In this document: positions 42,573 to 52,847 of the stretch, one piece after another
How the letters are laid out: the number at the start of each line of letters is the position of its first letter
Numbering within the stretch: the first letter of the stretch is position 1
NCBI GenBank assembly: GCA_963556195.1
Contig: OY744517.1
Coordinates: 86,235,214-86,299,213, forward strand
DNA length: 64,000 bases
Source: Sepiola atlantica
Lineage: Eukaryota > Mollusca > Cephalopoda > Sepiida > Sepiolidae
Direction of reading: 5' to 3'
Translations under genes and position numbers: made by a program
Notes under the pieces: generated by a model
Told to the model about the DNA's origin: nothing
The model's input: only the letters and a program-made list of their open reading frames with translations
Database searches by the model: none

Positions 42573-43315
42573 TGGCCACTCAGAGTAGCTCAGTGACATG
42601 GAAAAAGACGTGAAAGAGTCTAAAAAAGAAAATTGTATTTCAAGAAGAGCCTTTGCAATATGAGTTTAAATGTTTAAAAAAGGAAACGATCATTGGTCTG
42701 GGGAAAAATTTAAACGTTTTTGCTCGAAAAACGAAATGTTAATTCTTTGTTTGTCAAAAGTTAAATTGTTTTTTTTTAAATTGAATGGATAAAATGAATA
42801 AACTGAATGTTGTAAATTATGTTAGAAGTGTGAAGAAAAGAAAGATGCTTTTTGTTGAGGTAAAACTTGAAATGGGCAAAATTAACTTAATAGTTTTATT
42901 TTTGTTTGTCATCACAGAAGACGATTGTATGTAAATAAAAAAAATGGAGAATCCATATCTCGTTTTGTTGACAAAAAATGGAAATGATTAAAATAAAGTT
43001 AAAAGAACTTTATTTTATTTTATTTTATTTGTGTTTATTTAAACGAAGCGCTTTTTTTTCAAGAGATGATTTGTTGTTGTTTTTTTAAGTAAATTAGTAA
43101 TTCAAGTGAAAATTTTGATTAAGTAGCCCTGCTAGTTTAGAATAAGTGATTTTTATTTACAATTAGAAGTAAAATGTAGAATAACGAATGAAGAAATAAC
43201 CGCAAAACAATATAATAGCATAAGTTAAATGTAATTGTATTTACACAGACAACAGATTTTTGATGCCATTAAAAATGTTCGTATTTGTAACAAACAACAG
43301 TTTCATTAGTTAATG
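42572..43315. other. AT-rich DNA with Helitron-like end at 43118-43135
   Basis: TAGCCCTGCTAGTTT repeats the terminus at 31450, without the hairpin. Nothing else was recognised. Confidence 0.35.
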
Positions 43316-43316
43316 G

Positions 43317-43378
43317 AAGAGAGATGAGTATTTATTTACCTCCTCTCCAGGAGGTTAGGCACAAGAGAGATGAGTAGC
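43317..43378 (-). repeat. U2-headed SINE class 1, severely 5'-truncated
   Basis: Only the last 40 nt or so of the family remain (TATTTATTTACCTCCTCTCC, then AGGAGGTTAGGCACAA). They lie between two copies of GAGAGATGAGTA-like sequence, which is a target-site duplication. It shows that the 3' end defines insertion, as in target-primed reverse transcription. Confidence 0.75.
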
Positions 43379-43379
43379 C

Positions 43380-44400
43380 AATGAAAAAAAAAACGGTGTA
43401 GTTCGGAAAGTGTACCTTACTAAAGAAAATACCGATCTGATATAATATTGAATCGATAAAATAGATTGGATTTTCAATTTTTGTTTGTAAAGAACACAGA
43501 CTGATAATTTACAAAAATGAATGGCTAGTCAGAAACAAGTATCGATTTGTCAAATTCATTGCTATTTAGATCTAACTTCGAGAATTCGACCGACTTAATT
43601 TTATATAAGATATATTACAATGTCAGTGTTCAACTCACACTAGATGCTCGCACACTTCCGGCTTTGAGGACGTAGATGTTTATGAAATTATTTTAAAACA
43701 GTGGCACTAGTCTTTTAATGTATAAATAAAATCTGACACTTTTCAGAGGTCAATGCTTGTATATTTAATAACTCATGAGTGAACTTAGCGGATCATAAAA
43801 TCTATCGTAGTTTACAAAGGAATAACTGAACTGTAATGCTAAACAGTTATAAGCTGCTGCTGATGGAACTATGAATACTTTACCAACTGAAATAAGTAAA
43901 AGAAAATGGCTTCGAAATTCGAACAAAGAGACTTCAAAATTTGGCAGACGATCAGTTGTTTTCAAATTTTCTTCTGCTGCATAAATACTAATTAAGCTAA
44001 TATGGCAGCAAACATTTATGTTGTACACAACGATCAAAGGATGTCCCTCTCCATTTTTTCTCATCAATGTTTAGCTATGCTATCATCTTCGATTCAGAGC
44101 ATTTTACTTTATCAAATTCGGGAGGTTTCTTCTCAATTAATGGCCCTAAGTTAAACGTTAAACTTTTAAGGGAAAGTTTTGGCAGTAAAAATGTACAGTA
44201 ATTGAAATTTTAAAAAGAAAAGAGGAATGAATAGTCTTAAGATGCGTCCATTTAATCTGTGCTTTTAGCAATGAACATGTTATTTCAAACTTAAGAGGAA
44301 CGGGGTCATCCGATAGACAGACAGAGCTTCTTAGAGGGATGCAGGGATGCATACGAAGAAATAAAACAGAGTTAACAATGAAAAAAATTAAGCAGAAAAG
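43380..44400. other. AT-rich DNA, nothing recognised
   Basis: Minus-strand frames at 43765-44067 and 44158-44352 show no domain. Confidence 0.5.
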
Positions 44401-44411
44401 ACTGACTGATC

Positions 44412-44905
44412 AATTGACCACCAAAATTCTATTTCAAACGAAAGCATTATAGAGCAACAGAAATATGGACCACCAAAATGCTATTTCAAACGAAAGCATT
44501 ATAGAGCAACAGAAATATGGACCACCAAAATGCTATTTCAAACGAAAGCATTATAGAGAAACAGAAATATGGACCACCAAAATGCTATTTCAAACGAAAG
44601 CATTATAGAGCAACAGAAATATGGACCACCAAAATGCTATTTCAAACGAAAGCATTATAGAGCAAAGGAATATGGACCACCAAAATGCTATTTCAAACGA
44701 AAGCATTATAGAGAAACAGAAATATGGACCACAAAAATGCTATTCAACATTAAACATAACAGACCGATATTCAGAGGGACTATCAAAATGCTTTTCAAAT
44801 TTAAGTATAACAGATCGACATTTAGATGGACCACCAAAATTCTATTTAAACTTGAGCATAAAAAACGCCATTCAGATGGACCATGAAAAGTACTATTTCA
44901 AACTT
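44412..44905 (+). repeat. 52-bp minisatellite
   Basis: Six near-identical units of CACCAAAATGCTATTTCAAA, then CGAAAGCATTATAGAGCAAC, then AGAAATATGGAC (44418-44735). Three or four diverged units follow to 44905. Since 52 is not a multiple of three, the overlapping open frames with NAISNESII-type repeats are by-products. Confidence 0.93.
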
Positions 44906-45120
44906 AGGCACAGCAAACAGATATTTTAAACTGAAGTCTATTATAGACACAAACAAAATGGCTGAACCCTGTAATGTTATCATGTAATGTGTGAAATTTA
45001 GAATTAAGATATAAGAAAAATTTATAAAAATGTATTATCGAAACGCATCAAATTTCTAAGAGTCTTTTTTTATCAATAAGCAGAAGTGGTGACATGTTCT
45101 CTCAAGCAAGTATAAGCCAT
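44906..45120. other. AT-rich DNA, nothing recognised
   Basis: No supported feature. Confidence 0.5.
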
Positions 45121-45124
45121 TATT

Positions 45125-45260
45125 TCACTTCTTTCCTGGACTTTTGGCTGGGCTAAAAGTGATTGGCTGGTTGATCTCAGGAAGACATTCTTCCTGGCAT
45201 TACCTTCTCATTCGGAGGTAATAAAGTGGTTACCTCTCTTTTTCCTTGTTTAGAAGGGAA
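45125..45260 (+). repeat. Possible U2-headed retroposon, diverged
   Basis: TCCTGGACTTTTGGCTGGGC is a weak match to GGCCTTTTGGCTAAGATC. GGAAGACATTCTTCCTGG and TTACCTTCTCATTCGGAGGT follow. It matches neither class 1 nor class 2 bodies, so it is uncertain. Confidence 0.25.
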
Positions 45261-45269
45261 GTGTATGGC

Positions 45270-45560
45270 TGATTACCTAAGACACCACTATCATAGAATG
45301 CCGACCGTGCTGATCACGGCTATTTTTATATCCATTAATAATGCCCCCTTTTGGGAGAGAGCTGATCTTCCCATATTCAACCTCAACCTTCTGTCACATG
45401 ACACAATAGTGGAGATGTGAAATAGAATGATAGCTAACATAAAATAGAATTTATTTCCAAGAGAATCCCATGTGTGGAACACGTTGCCACAAGATTGCTT
45501 CCCTGTGGGTTATAACCTGGTCGTTTTCAAATCCAATGCCAGACAATATTTGTCATAAAC
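45270..45560 (+). pseudogene. Non-LTR retrotransposon 3' end
   Basis: A frame at about 45450-45556 reads LFPRESHVWNTLPQDCFPVG, then NLVVFKSNARQYLS and stop. This is the same LINE tail family as 14915-15215 and 60590-60740. The upstream part is broken by stops. Confidence 0.7.
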
Positions 45561-46150
45561 CGTTCTCATAAGTAATCACAGTTTGTTCATTTCATTCATC
45601 ATTTTCAATCCTCTCATAATATTCTTCATCATTCAACCGACAATCTATTCACTTCACCAACGTTTATCATTATCATTTTATCCTTGATTGGTGGTGACTC
45701 AGTATATGAAACATTTTTCTCTCCTAAACTCTTTTCAACGCACAGATATACAAACATTCTGTTAATTATTTAATCTAGATCTATCCAGAGATGGAAGCTT
45801 TCACAAAGCAGTACTAAAAGAAAGAGGGTCAGGGTTAATACTCGTGCTTGTGCCATATCTAGATCTATTAAGGTGCTGTTGCATATTCCGTGACAGTAAT
45901 ATACTTTTGAAATGCAGTTTAGAAATAAATCCCTCGATCAGAATGATTCACAGGGTCACCTAAAACCCCATAGGATGGGAGATAGTTTATTATCTAAATC
46001 ACATCATTCAGGGCGGGAAGCATTGAAATAGACTTAGTTGCTGCAAGAATTTTAGTGAAGCTAGATATAATGTAAAGTCCTGAGAAATAGAAGTTCTAAG
46101 ACGCGTTGTTCCTTCTGTGGTAAATAGAGCTCTGCTAGTTAACAAAATAA
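45561..46150. other. Unassigned DNA
   Basis: No supported feature. Confidence 0.45.
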
Positions 46151-46239
46151 CATAATTAAAATCATCATCATATCCGTCTACAAGAATATATCAACCTCAA
46201 GAAAAAGATCGAGTGAATACCTTTACCCTTGTCCTCAAC

Positions 46240-46705
46240 ATAGACAACAAGCCGCATGCGTGGTCCCCCTCTGTATGTGACTCGATGTGGCGAGTGTAAA
46301 ATGCAATAAATTTGGGCAATTTGGGGCATCTTTGACCCCCCTTTGACCCCCCTGGGGGCGTGAACCAGAATTTTTCTGAGGTCAAGGATGCTCATATTAT
46401 ATAGTCAGAACAATTGCCTCTACATTTTGGCCAAGTTTCAGAAAAATTGAATGGATGAATCAAACGTTATGAGAGAAAGGGGTAATTTTTTGCCATTTTG
46501 GGGGCTTTTGACCCCTGGGGGTCTAACCAGATTTTTTTTCAAAAATCGGAGAATGTCACTTTCTAACCTGACCAAAGTTACAACTTCATGCACAATTTCA
46601 GAGAAATTCAATGGATGGTTGCGGAGAAAAATCCGGACGGACGGACATGCCTCAAAACATAAGTCCTCCGATTTTATAAATTGGGGGACCAATATAATAA
46701 AGTAA
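46240..46705. repeat. Repeat with TTTGACCCC blocks and GGACGGACGGAC
   Basis: Two related half-units: TTTGGGGCATCTTTGACCCC with CTGGGGGCGTGAACCAGA, and TTTGGGGGCTTTTGACCCCT with GGGGGTCTAACCAGA, each followed by a CAATGGATG phrase. GGACGGACGGACATGCC then follows. This structure is common to dispersed non-coding repeats of marine invertebrates (general recollection, not checked). The minus- and plus-strand frames here are by-products. Confidence 0.5.
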
Positions 46706-46959
46706 TCATTAAAGAAAATACAACAGCATGCATAATAAGTTTTCACCTTTTGCCAAAGTGTCAATCATGCATTTCAGGGACAACTTTAGTCTTAACAATA
46801 TAAAAACCATAAATTATAAAATATTTAAAAACATTTATTCAAATGGTACATATATTCGCCTTAGGGCATCCTAAGAGAACTTTAAAAGACAATAAAAGAT
46901 TAAAAAAAAACCTAAACGAACTGACATTTGTATGATATAAAACTTAGTCCTAAGATGGA

Positions 46960-47520
46960 ATACTTCTGCCATATGTGGTGCTGCTCAGAGCATTCTTCAT
47001 TGCCTCGACAGAGTTCAAAATCAACCCTAAAATCTAGTGGAGGATGATCTTTTCTGTTCTCTACAGCCTCTTTCTCACAGAAAGGATGATGTTAGTCTCT
47101 TTCTGCTCTACCGCTATTTCCATAGAGAGTGCTTGACTGAGCTCCAATTTTTGACTTGCTTTCTACCACAACCCTCCCTCGACGTAAATTCACTAGACCA
47201 ACTCGACAATCAGCCAAATCCCATCCATTCACTGTGGAGGTCCCCAGATGCCGGAGAGCTTTCTACTCACATAGCTTATTTCCTCGTGCTGCTGGCCTCT
47301 GGAACTCCATTCCTGCCCCCTGTTTCCCTGACTGTACTGACATGCAGAAATGTAAAACTAATGTAAACAGACATCTCGCTGCGCAGCTCCCAAGTTAGGT
47401 TGAACCCCCCTCCCCCTCCCCCCAAACCTTCTCACATTTTTCTCAGTAGCTCCTTATGTCTACAGTGGCGGCCTGCCTTGTTTGGCGTGAACTATGTTAA
47501 AAAAAAAAAAAATTTAATTT
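46960..47520 (+). pseudogene. LINE 3' end (VEVPRCRRAF family)
   Basis: Pieces of the polyprotein tail across three frames: MEYFCHMWCC-like at 46960, SHRKDDVSLFLLYRYFHREC at 47085-47140, then TVEVPRCRRAFYSHSLFPRA, GLWNSIPAPCFPDC and NVNRHLAAQLPS with a stop at 47398. The 3' UTR runs to GGCGTGAACTATGTTAAAAA and a poly-A run at 47500. The frameshifts mark it as dead. Confidence 0.75.
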
Positions 47521-48104
47521 CTTTCTTCTGCCTGACTCTAAGCAATTTCTAAAGTGTCTTTTGTGGGATCTTTCAGGGATATAATGTCAGTTTTGAGTAA
47601 TGCTGAAAAGTGAACAAAATCTTGACCAATACATTATTCTAAATCGTCAGGATATAATGTGACAAGTGTGACATCTGCCGCTATACTAATCGGCACTAGC
47701 GAAACACAACAGTGCTAGTAATGTTTGAGAAAATGACAATCAAATTAGTTTAAGTGTGCAAATAACACACAAGAGATTGCGAAAAAAGAGAAATACCATA
47801 AAGAAATGGAAACTAAAGAAAGAAAAGAAATCAATCAATCAGCCCTCCTCCCATTTATTGATCTATTCATCATCACCAGATCCAGCCATCCAATATCTAT
47901 TATTTCAAACGCCTACTTAGCCTTGTAAATGTCTGAGTTTACATAAGTATTTGACTACTGATTAATAGCTACCAATTTTTGAATACCATTTTCTTAATAT
48001 TCATACATACTTGTCAAGCAATCAATTATCAGTCAGATAATCATAAATATCAATATATATTTATCAATGAATATTGACAGTCTATATCACGAAGTAACTG
48101 CTTT

Positions 48105-48108
<4 letters not shown>
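47521..48108. other. AT-rich DNA, nothing recognised
   Basis: No supported feature. Confidence 0.5.

Positions 48109-48109
<1 letters not shown>

Positions 48110-48163
<54 letters not shown>
48110..48163. repeat. (TA)n microsatellite
   Basis: About 27 TA repeats. A shorter run at 48278-48290 lies close to the left PLE arm. Confidence 0.95.
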
Positions 48164-48168
<5 letters not shown>

Positions 48169-49201
48169 TCTGGTACAGAAAAATTAGTACAAAATATTAT
48201 GCTCTTAATTTTTAACTTTAATTCTTAATTAATCGAGCACTCTGCTGGGATTTTTCCTACCATTCTACAAAGAAGTTATATATATATATATGGGAAGAGA
48301 AGGATGAAGGTAATCCGACGTGATGGTAAAATGAAAAAGGAAAACCAAAAACTGGATGTTTTTTTATGTGTACATCAACGTTTCGTCTTTATTTATAAGA
48401 CTTCATCAGGATGATGATATAGGGAAAAGATATCATGCAAGCACGGATACATGTAGGGTAGACATGTTGGGAAGAAAAATAAAATAAAATGAAAAATAAT
48501 GGCAGCGTCTAGCTGGACGTCCGTACTTGTTAGAGAATGAAAAATGAGTGGGAGAAAAAAGGGGAAGGGTGGAGGGAGCAAAGACTACTGTGACTGGCGA
48601 TGAGAGAAAGAGGTGGGGGATGAGCAGGGGTAAAATGGATGGCAGAGAGAGATTGGAGGAAGAGGGGGAGGGGGTGTTTGACCAGATGGCTGTGGTCGAG
48701 ATTGAAGGGGAAGAGTGAGTTGGAATGTTTGTGTGTGTGGGGTGTATGCAGGGAAATGGGGATGGGTAGAGAGGGAGGGGGGGGGGGCTGTGATTTTGGT
48801 GGATGGGCGAAAGTTATGGTCTTAGAGAGCGTTTGAAGAAAATGAGGGAATTTAAGAAGAGGTATGGGAGAAAATGGATGAGAGGGGGAAGAGGGAGGAT
48901 TTGTCGTGATAGGGTGTGAAATGTTTGAAATATTTGGAAAATGATAGCAATGAGTGAGGGATTGGAGTGGGTGGGGGAGGGGGGTGATTGAAAGGGTGGG
49001 TGAGGAATATATTTGAAATATTTGGAACATGAGAAAGTTTATTTGGACTGTAGTATTAAAAATGTGAGGGAAAAAAAAAATGAGGAAAAATAAGAGAAGA
49101 TTCAGGGAGAAAAGGGAAGGGTGTGGGTGAATGGAAGAGTGTCATAAGGTTAGAGATGAAAATAAAAGTTAGCCATGATCAGGCAGAATATGGTCATGCA
49201 T

Positions 49202-49383
49202 TCAAATTTGAACAAGCCAAAATCACTAAACACATCCACAACAAATCTCGGCGAAGATTATTGGAAACTGCACTCATCACATCCTCCACTACTATCAAGC
49301 AGCGAAATGGTTTCTTTAACCTATCACCCTTAATAAGCAAGATCATCCTCACAGAACAAAGTCTTTTGCCTGATCATGGCTAA
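49202..49383 (+). pseudogene. Penelope-like element, polyprotein C-terminus
   Basis: The frame encodes FEQAKITKHIHNKSRRRLLE, TALITSSTTIKQRNGFFNLS and PLISKIILTEQSLLPDHG before a stop. It is more intact than the related copy at 17772-17915. The last codons lie inside the right arm, so the arm begins just before the stop. Endonuclease and reverse transcriptase are lacking. Confidence 0.75.
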
Positions 49384-50129
49384 CTTTTATTTTCATCTCT
49401 AACCTTATGACACTCTTCCATTCACCCACACCCTTCCCTTTTCTCCCTGAATCTTCTCTTATTTTTCCTCATTTTTTTTTTCCCTCACATTTTTAATACT
49501 ACAGTCCAAATAAACTTTCTCATGTTCCAAATATTTCAAATATATTCCTCACCCACCCTTTCAATCACCCCCCTCCCCCACCCACTCCAATCCCTCACTC
49601 ATTGCTATCATTTTCCAAATATTTCAAACATTTCACACCCTATCACGACAAATCCTCCCTCTTCCCCCTCTCATCCATTTTCTCCCATACCTCTTCTTAA
49701 ATTCCCTCATTTTCTTCAAACGCTCTCTAAGACCATAACTTTCGCCCATCCACCAAAATCACAGCCCCCCCTCCCTCTCTACCCATCCCCATTTCCCTGC
49801 ATACACCCCACACACACAAACATTCCAACTCACTCTTCCCCTTCAATCTCGACCACAGCCATCTGGTCAAACACCCCCTCCCCCTCTTCCTCCAATCTCT
49901 CTCTGCCATCCATTTTACCCCTGCTCATCCCCCACCTCTTTCTCTCATCGCCAGCCACAGTAGTCTTTGCTCCCTCCACCCTTCCCCTTTTTTCTCCCAC
50001 TCATTTTTCATTCTCTAACAAGTACGGACGTCCAGCTAGACGCTGCCATTATTTTTCATTTTATTTTATTTTTCTTCCCAACATGTCTACCCTACATGTA
50101 TCCGTGCTTGCATGATATCTTTTCCCTAT

Positions 50130-50185
50130 ATCATCATCCTGATGAAGTCTTATAAATAAAGACGAAACGTTGATGTACACATAAA
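50130..50185 (+). ncRNA. Hammerhead-like motif in PLE terminal repeat
   Basis: CTGATGA, one extra A, GTCTT-loop-AAGAC (perfect five-pair stem II), GAAAC, GTTGAT, and a GTA triplet. Stem III pairs as in PLE hammerheads. Stem I (CATCATC with CACATAA) does not pair, and the extra A after the core is unusual, so activity is doubtful. The inverted copy is at about 48363-48418. Confidence 0.5.
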
Positions 50186-50221
50186 AAAACATCCAGTTTT
50201 TGGTTTTCCTTTTTCATTTTA

Positions 50222-50225
<4 letters not shown>

Positions 50226-50266
<41 letters not shown>
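50226..50266. repeat. (TA)n microsatellite
   Basis: TA tract between the PLE and the next fold-back. Confidence 0.95.
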
Positions 50267-50267
<1 letters not shown>

Positions 50268-50640
50268 CACTAGATAAAGTGAAAGAATAAAATAAGGTGC
50301 GAATCAAATTTTATTAGCATTCAATGTTCAAGCAAAGTACTTTAAAGTCCTTAACTCATGAGTTTTCAATGAATTGTATAAGTTTAGCAAAAAAGTATGT
50401 GTTGGGCCGATATAGTTGATGTTTTTATATACTTTTATGGATTTTTATGTAAAATTTAAAAAATATTTTTTCAAAGTTTAATTTTATTACCTGCAGTAAT
50501 GTCATTGCGGTAATGGTCCTCTGAGGAGTAGATTTTCTTTGAAAACTCATTCAGGACTTTAAAGTACTTTGCTTGAACTTTGAATTCTAATAAAATTTGA
50601 TTCACACCTTATTTTATTCTTTCACTTTATCTGGTGCTAC
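50268..50640. repeat. Fold-back element, 105-bp arms
   Basis: AGCACTAGATAAAGTGAAAG at 50267 pairs with CTTTCACTTTATCTGGTGCT at 50619. The arms continue through AAAATAAGGTG, AATCAAATTTTATTAG and GCAAAGTACTTTAAAGTCCT. The loop is about 160 bp. No coding frame. Confidence 0.85.
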
Positions 50641-50737
50641 TAATGCTCTATCCAGTATATTGAGCTTCAATTTTATCCGGATGTTCACTAATTAAACATA
50701 TTAGTTGCCTCTTATATCTTTTGTTGTATTAACTTTA

Positions 50738-50758
50738 TATATATATATATATATATAT
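50738..50758. repeat. (TA)n microsatellite
   Basis: Short TA run. Confidence 0.9.
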
Positions 50759-50816
50759 AATCCTTGTAAGTTTTTGTTCATATGAGTTAATCTGATAAAC
50801 CAACTCTTGTCCACCC

Positions 50817-50965
50817 TATTATATCCTCGGTCAGTGAAGGAGACGTCCTTCTATACTGAAGCAATTTTATTTTTGTTCCAATCCAGAGTGCCCCTTTTTA
50901 GGGAGCTGGATTCTTCCCGCATTAAAAACCGACATTGCCTTCGTGGGGAGGCAAGTAAATTGGAA
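50817..50965 (+). repeat. U2-headed SINE class 2, 5'-truncated (copy C)
   Basis: CTCGGTCAGTGAAGGAGACG, GAGTGCCCCTTTTTAGGGAG and CTTCGTGGGGAGGCAAGTAA match the body of 31708-31935. The U2 head is absent, consistent with 5' truncation. Confidence 0.7.
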
Positions 50966-51004
50966 CCGTGTTTATATAATAGTGCTCAATACCATAGTAG
51001 AGCT

Positions 51005-51190
51005 ATATTTTAGTATAATTTTTATTTATACAAACATTTAGTGATGAAGCTGAAACAACAAATCTTTAGATCTAAACTCACTGTTGGACAAGTTTAGTCT
51101 TGAATAAGGCTATAGCCGAAACATGTCTGCACATATGTAGCCAAAATTTTTGTATAAATAAAAATTATACTAAATTGTGCTATTTTTTGT
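51005..51190. repeat. Small fold-back with decayed hammerhead
   Basis: TTTAGTATAATTTTTATTTA at 51010 is inverted at 51157 (TAAATAAAAATTATACTAAA-like). Between them is TTGAATAAGGCTATAGCCGA followed by AACATGTCTGC: stem II GGCT-AT-AGCC, then GAAAC and a GTC triplet. The first core block is damaged (TTGAATA instead of CTGATGA). Confidence 0.5.
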
Positions 51191-51204
51191 TTCATTTTAC
51201 TTTA

Positions 51205-51650
51205 GTCAAACTTATCAGAAATCAAGGGGCCCCATCCTGTGGCTAACACTTGATCTCCATATGAAATACATAGATATTCGAATATTCTATTAAAGTTCTC
51301 CTTTCTCTGTCAAACGTTGAGTTATGAAAGAAGTCAAGAGCATTAATTTTCCTCTCCCATATTTACCAGTTAACTAAGTTATAGTATATCCTTTTTGTTG
51401 TCTGTTGGTCTTACCGGATTCCAGGAAAATAATTCATCTAGTCTGGTGGAGCATCCAGTTAAGTGCTGTTACTTTAAGTAACATCACTTGGAGAAGGTGC
51501 ACCTTTCCTCGTATAAGCCAGTGTATAGGCGTGTCGAGGGGATCTTATTTGGGCTTCGAATACTATGTTATTTTGAATATTTGGTCAGGGTTTACTTGTA
51601 GGGGGAAGTATACTCATGTCAGGTTGACAAACCTTTGTACAGAGAGCCCG
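51205..51650 (+). repeat. Dispersed repeat C, copy 2
   Basis: Same landmarks as 25865-26350. It ends at GACAAACCTTTGTACAGAGA and passes into the 21-bp array. Confidence 0.75.
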
Positions 51651-51992
51651 AATACACTAGTAGGTTATTCAAACTCTCCAGTAGGTTATTCAAACTCTCC
51701 AGTAGGTTAGTCAAACTCTCCAGTAGGTTATTCAAACTCTCCAGTAGGTTATTCAAACTCTCCAGTAGGTTATTCAAACTCTCCAGTAGGTTAGTCAAAC
51801 TCTCCAGTAAGTTATTCAAACTCTCTAGTAGGTTAGTCAAACTCTCCAGTAGGTTAGTCAAACTCTCCAGTAGGTTATTCAAACTCTCCAGTAGGTTATT
51901 CAAACTCTCCAGTAGGTTATTCAAACTCTCCAGTAGGTTAGTCAAACTCTCCAGTAGGTTATTCAAACTCTCCAGTAGGTTAGTCAAACTGT
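51650..51992. repeat. 21-bp minisatellite, about 16 units, at the end of repeat C
   Basis: Unit AGTAGGTTATTCAAACTCTCC, with GTTAGTC as the alternative to GTTATTC. Both strands stay open because 21 is a multiple of three, which produces FKLSSRL- and NNLLESL-type repeat frames. Copy 3 of repeat C has two related units at the same place, so the array grew from the repeat's own tail. Confidence 0.93.
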
Positions 51993-52236
51993 GTGCATAT
52001 GCGTGATATCAAGTTGAAGTTTGATTCCAGGTTCAATCTTCATAAAATTCCTTATTTTATATCAAATTATATTAATATATATCAAAAGGCATGTTTCGAA
52101 ACTGAGTTTGATGCTTATTAAGCACTGGGCAAAGTTTATAAATACAGGATAAAACTCAAAATATACCAGATAAATTTAGAAATAAATTTAGAATAAATGT
52201 AGAAATAAATTTATTATCTGGTATGTTTTATATTGT
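51993..52236. other. Unassigned DNA with decayed hammerhead-like sequence
   Basis: On the minus strand at 52085-52130, CTTAATAAGCATCAAACTCA followed by GTTTCGAAACATGCC resembles the damaged motif at 51090. Nothing else was recognised. Confidence 0.35.
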
Positions 52237-52238
52237 AT

Positions 52239-52239
<1 letters not shown>

Positions 52240-52286
<47 letters not shown>
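52240..52286. repeat. (TA)n microsatellite
   Basis: About 23 TA repeats. Confidence 0.95.
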
Positions 52287-52288
<2 letters not shown>

Positions 52289-52314
52289 CTCTGAATGTTT
52301 AATTTTACTTCAGT

Positions 52315-52830
52315 CGAAGTTCCCAGAAATCAAGGGGCCCCTTCCTGGGGCTAACACTTGATCTCTATATGAGATACATAGATACCCGAATATTCTATTA
52401 AATTTCTCCTTTATTTCTCAAACATTGAGTTAGTAAAAAAAGTTAAGAATAATAAATTTATTCTCTCTCCAACTGACCAGTCAAGTATGTCATAGTATAT
52501 CTTTCTTGTAGTCTGTTGGTCTTACCGGATTCCAGGACAAGAATTGATCTAGTCTGGTGGAGTATCCAGCTACGTAGTGTTACTTGAGGTAACATCACTA
52601 GGAGAAGATGCACTATTCCTTGTATGAGCAAGTGTATAGCCGTGCTGAGGGGATTTTATTTGTGCTGCGGATACTATGTAATTTTGAATATTTGGTCAGG
52701 GTTTACTTGTAGGGGTAAGTATCTTCATGTCAGGTTGTCCTGACAAACCCTTGTACAGAGAGACCGAAGACACTCGAGGATAGTGTCTAGTAGGTAATTC
52801 AAACTCCCCTGTAGGTAATTCAAACTCCCC
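52315..52830 (+). repeat. Dispersed repeat C, copy 3
   Basis: The most complete copy. It starts at CAGTCGAAGTTCCCAGAAAT and ends with two 21-bp-type units (GTAGGTAATTCAAACTCCCC). Confidence 0.8.
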
Positions 52831-52847
52831 ATATGTGTGTGTGTGTG

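Larger units (their letters stand above)
48323..50225 (+). mobile_element. Penelope-like element with inverted terminal repeats
   Basis: Left arm 48323-49185 and right arm 49367-50225 are inverted copies of about 860 bp with near identity. The 180-bp centre holds the end of the PLE polyprotein. The right arm is its 3' UTR, and the left arm is the same sequence inverted. PLEs are known to carry terminal repeats (pLTRs) in direct or inverted orientation. Nearly all of the ORF is missing. The right arm ends in (TA)n at 50226. Low-complexity proline-rich frames in both arms are not genes. Confidence 0.75.

Noticed and set aside
44569..44929. Overlapping repetitive ORFs (NAISNESII, CYFKRKHYR)
   Set aside because: The 52-bp repeat shifts frame each unit; the frames are shadows of the minisatellite.
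46168..46764. Overlapping frames on both strands around GACCCC blocks
   Set aside because: They span a non-coding dispersed repeat and show no recognisable domain in either strand.
48530..50115. Long proline- and histidine-rich open frames repeated on both strands
   Set aside because: They are translations of the pyrimidine-rich PLE arms. Their mirror-image occurrence follows from the inverted repeat, and no domain is visible.
51619..52006. Repetitive frames with NNLLESL and FKLSSRL motifs on both strands
   Set aside because: By-product of a 21-bp minisatellite, where a unit length divisible by three keeps frames open.
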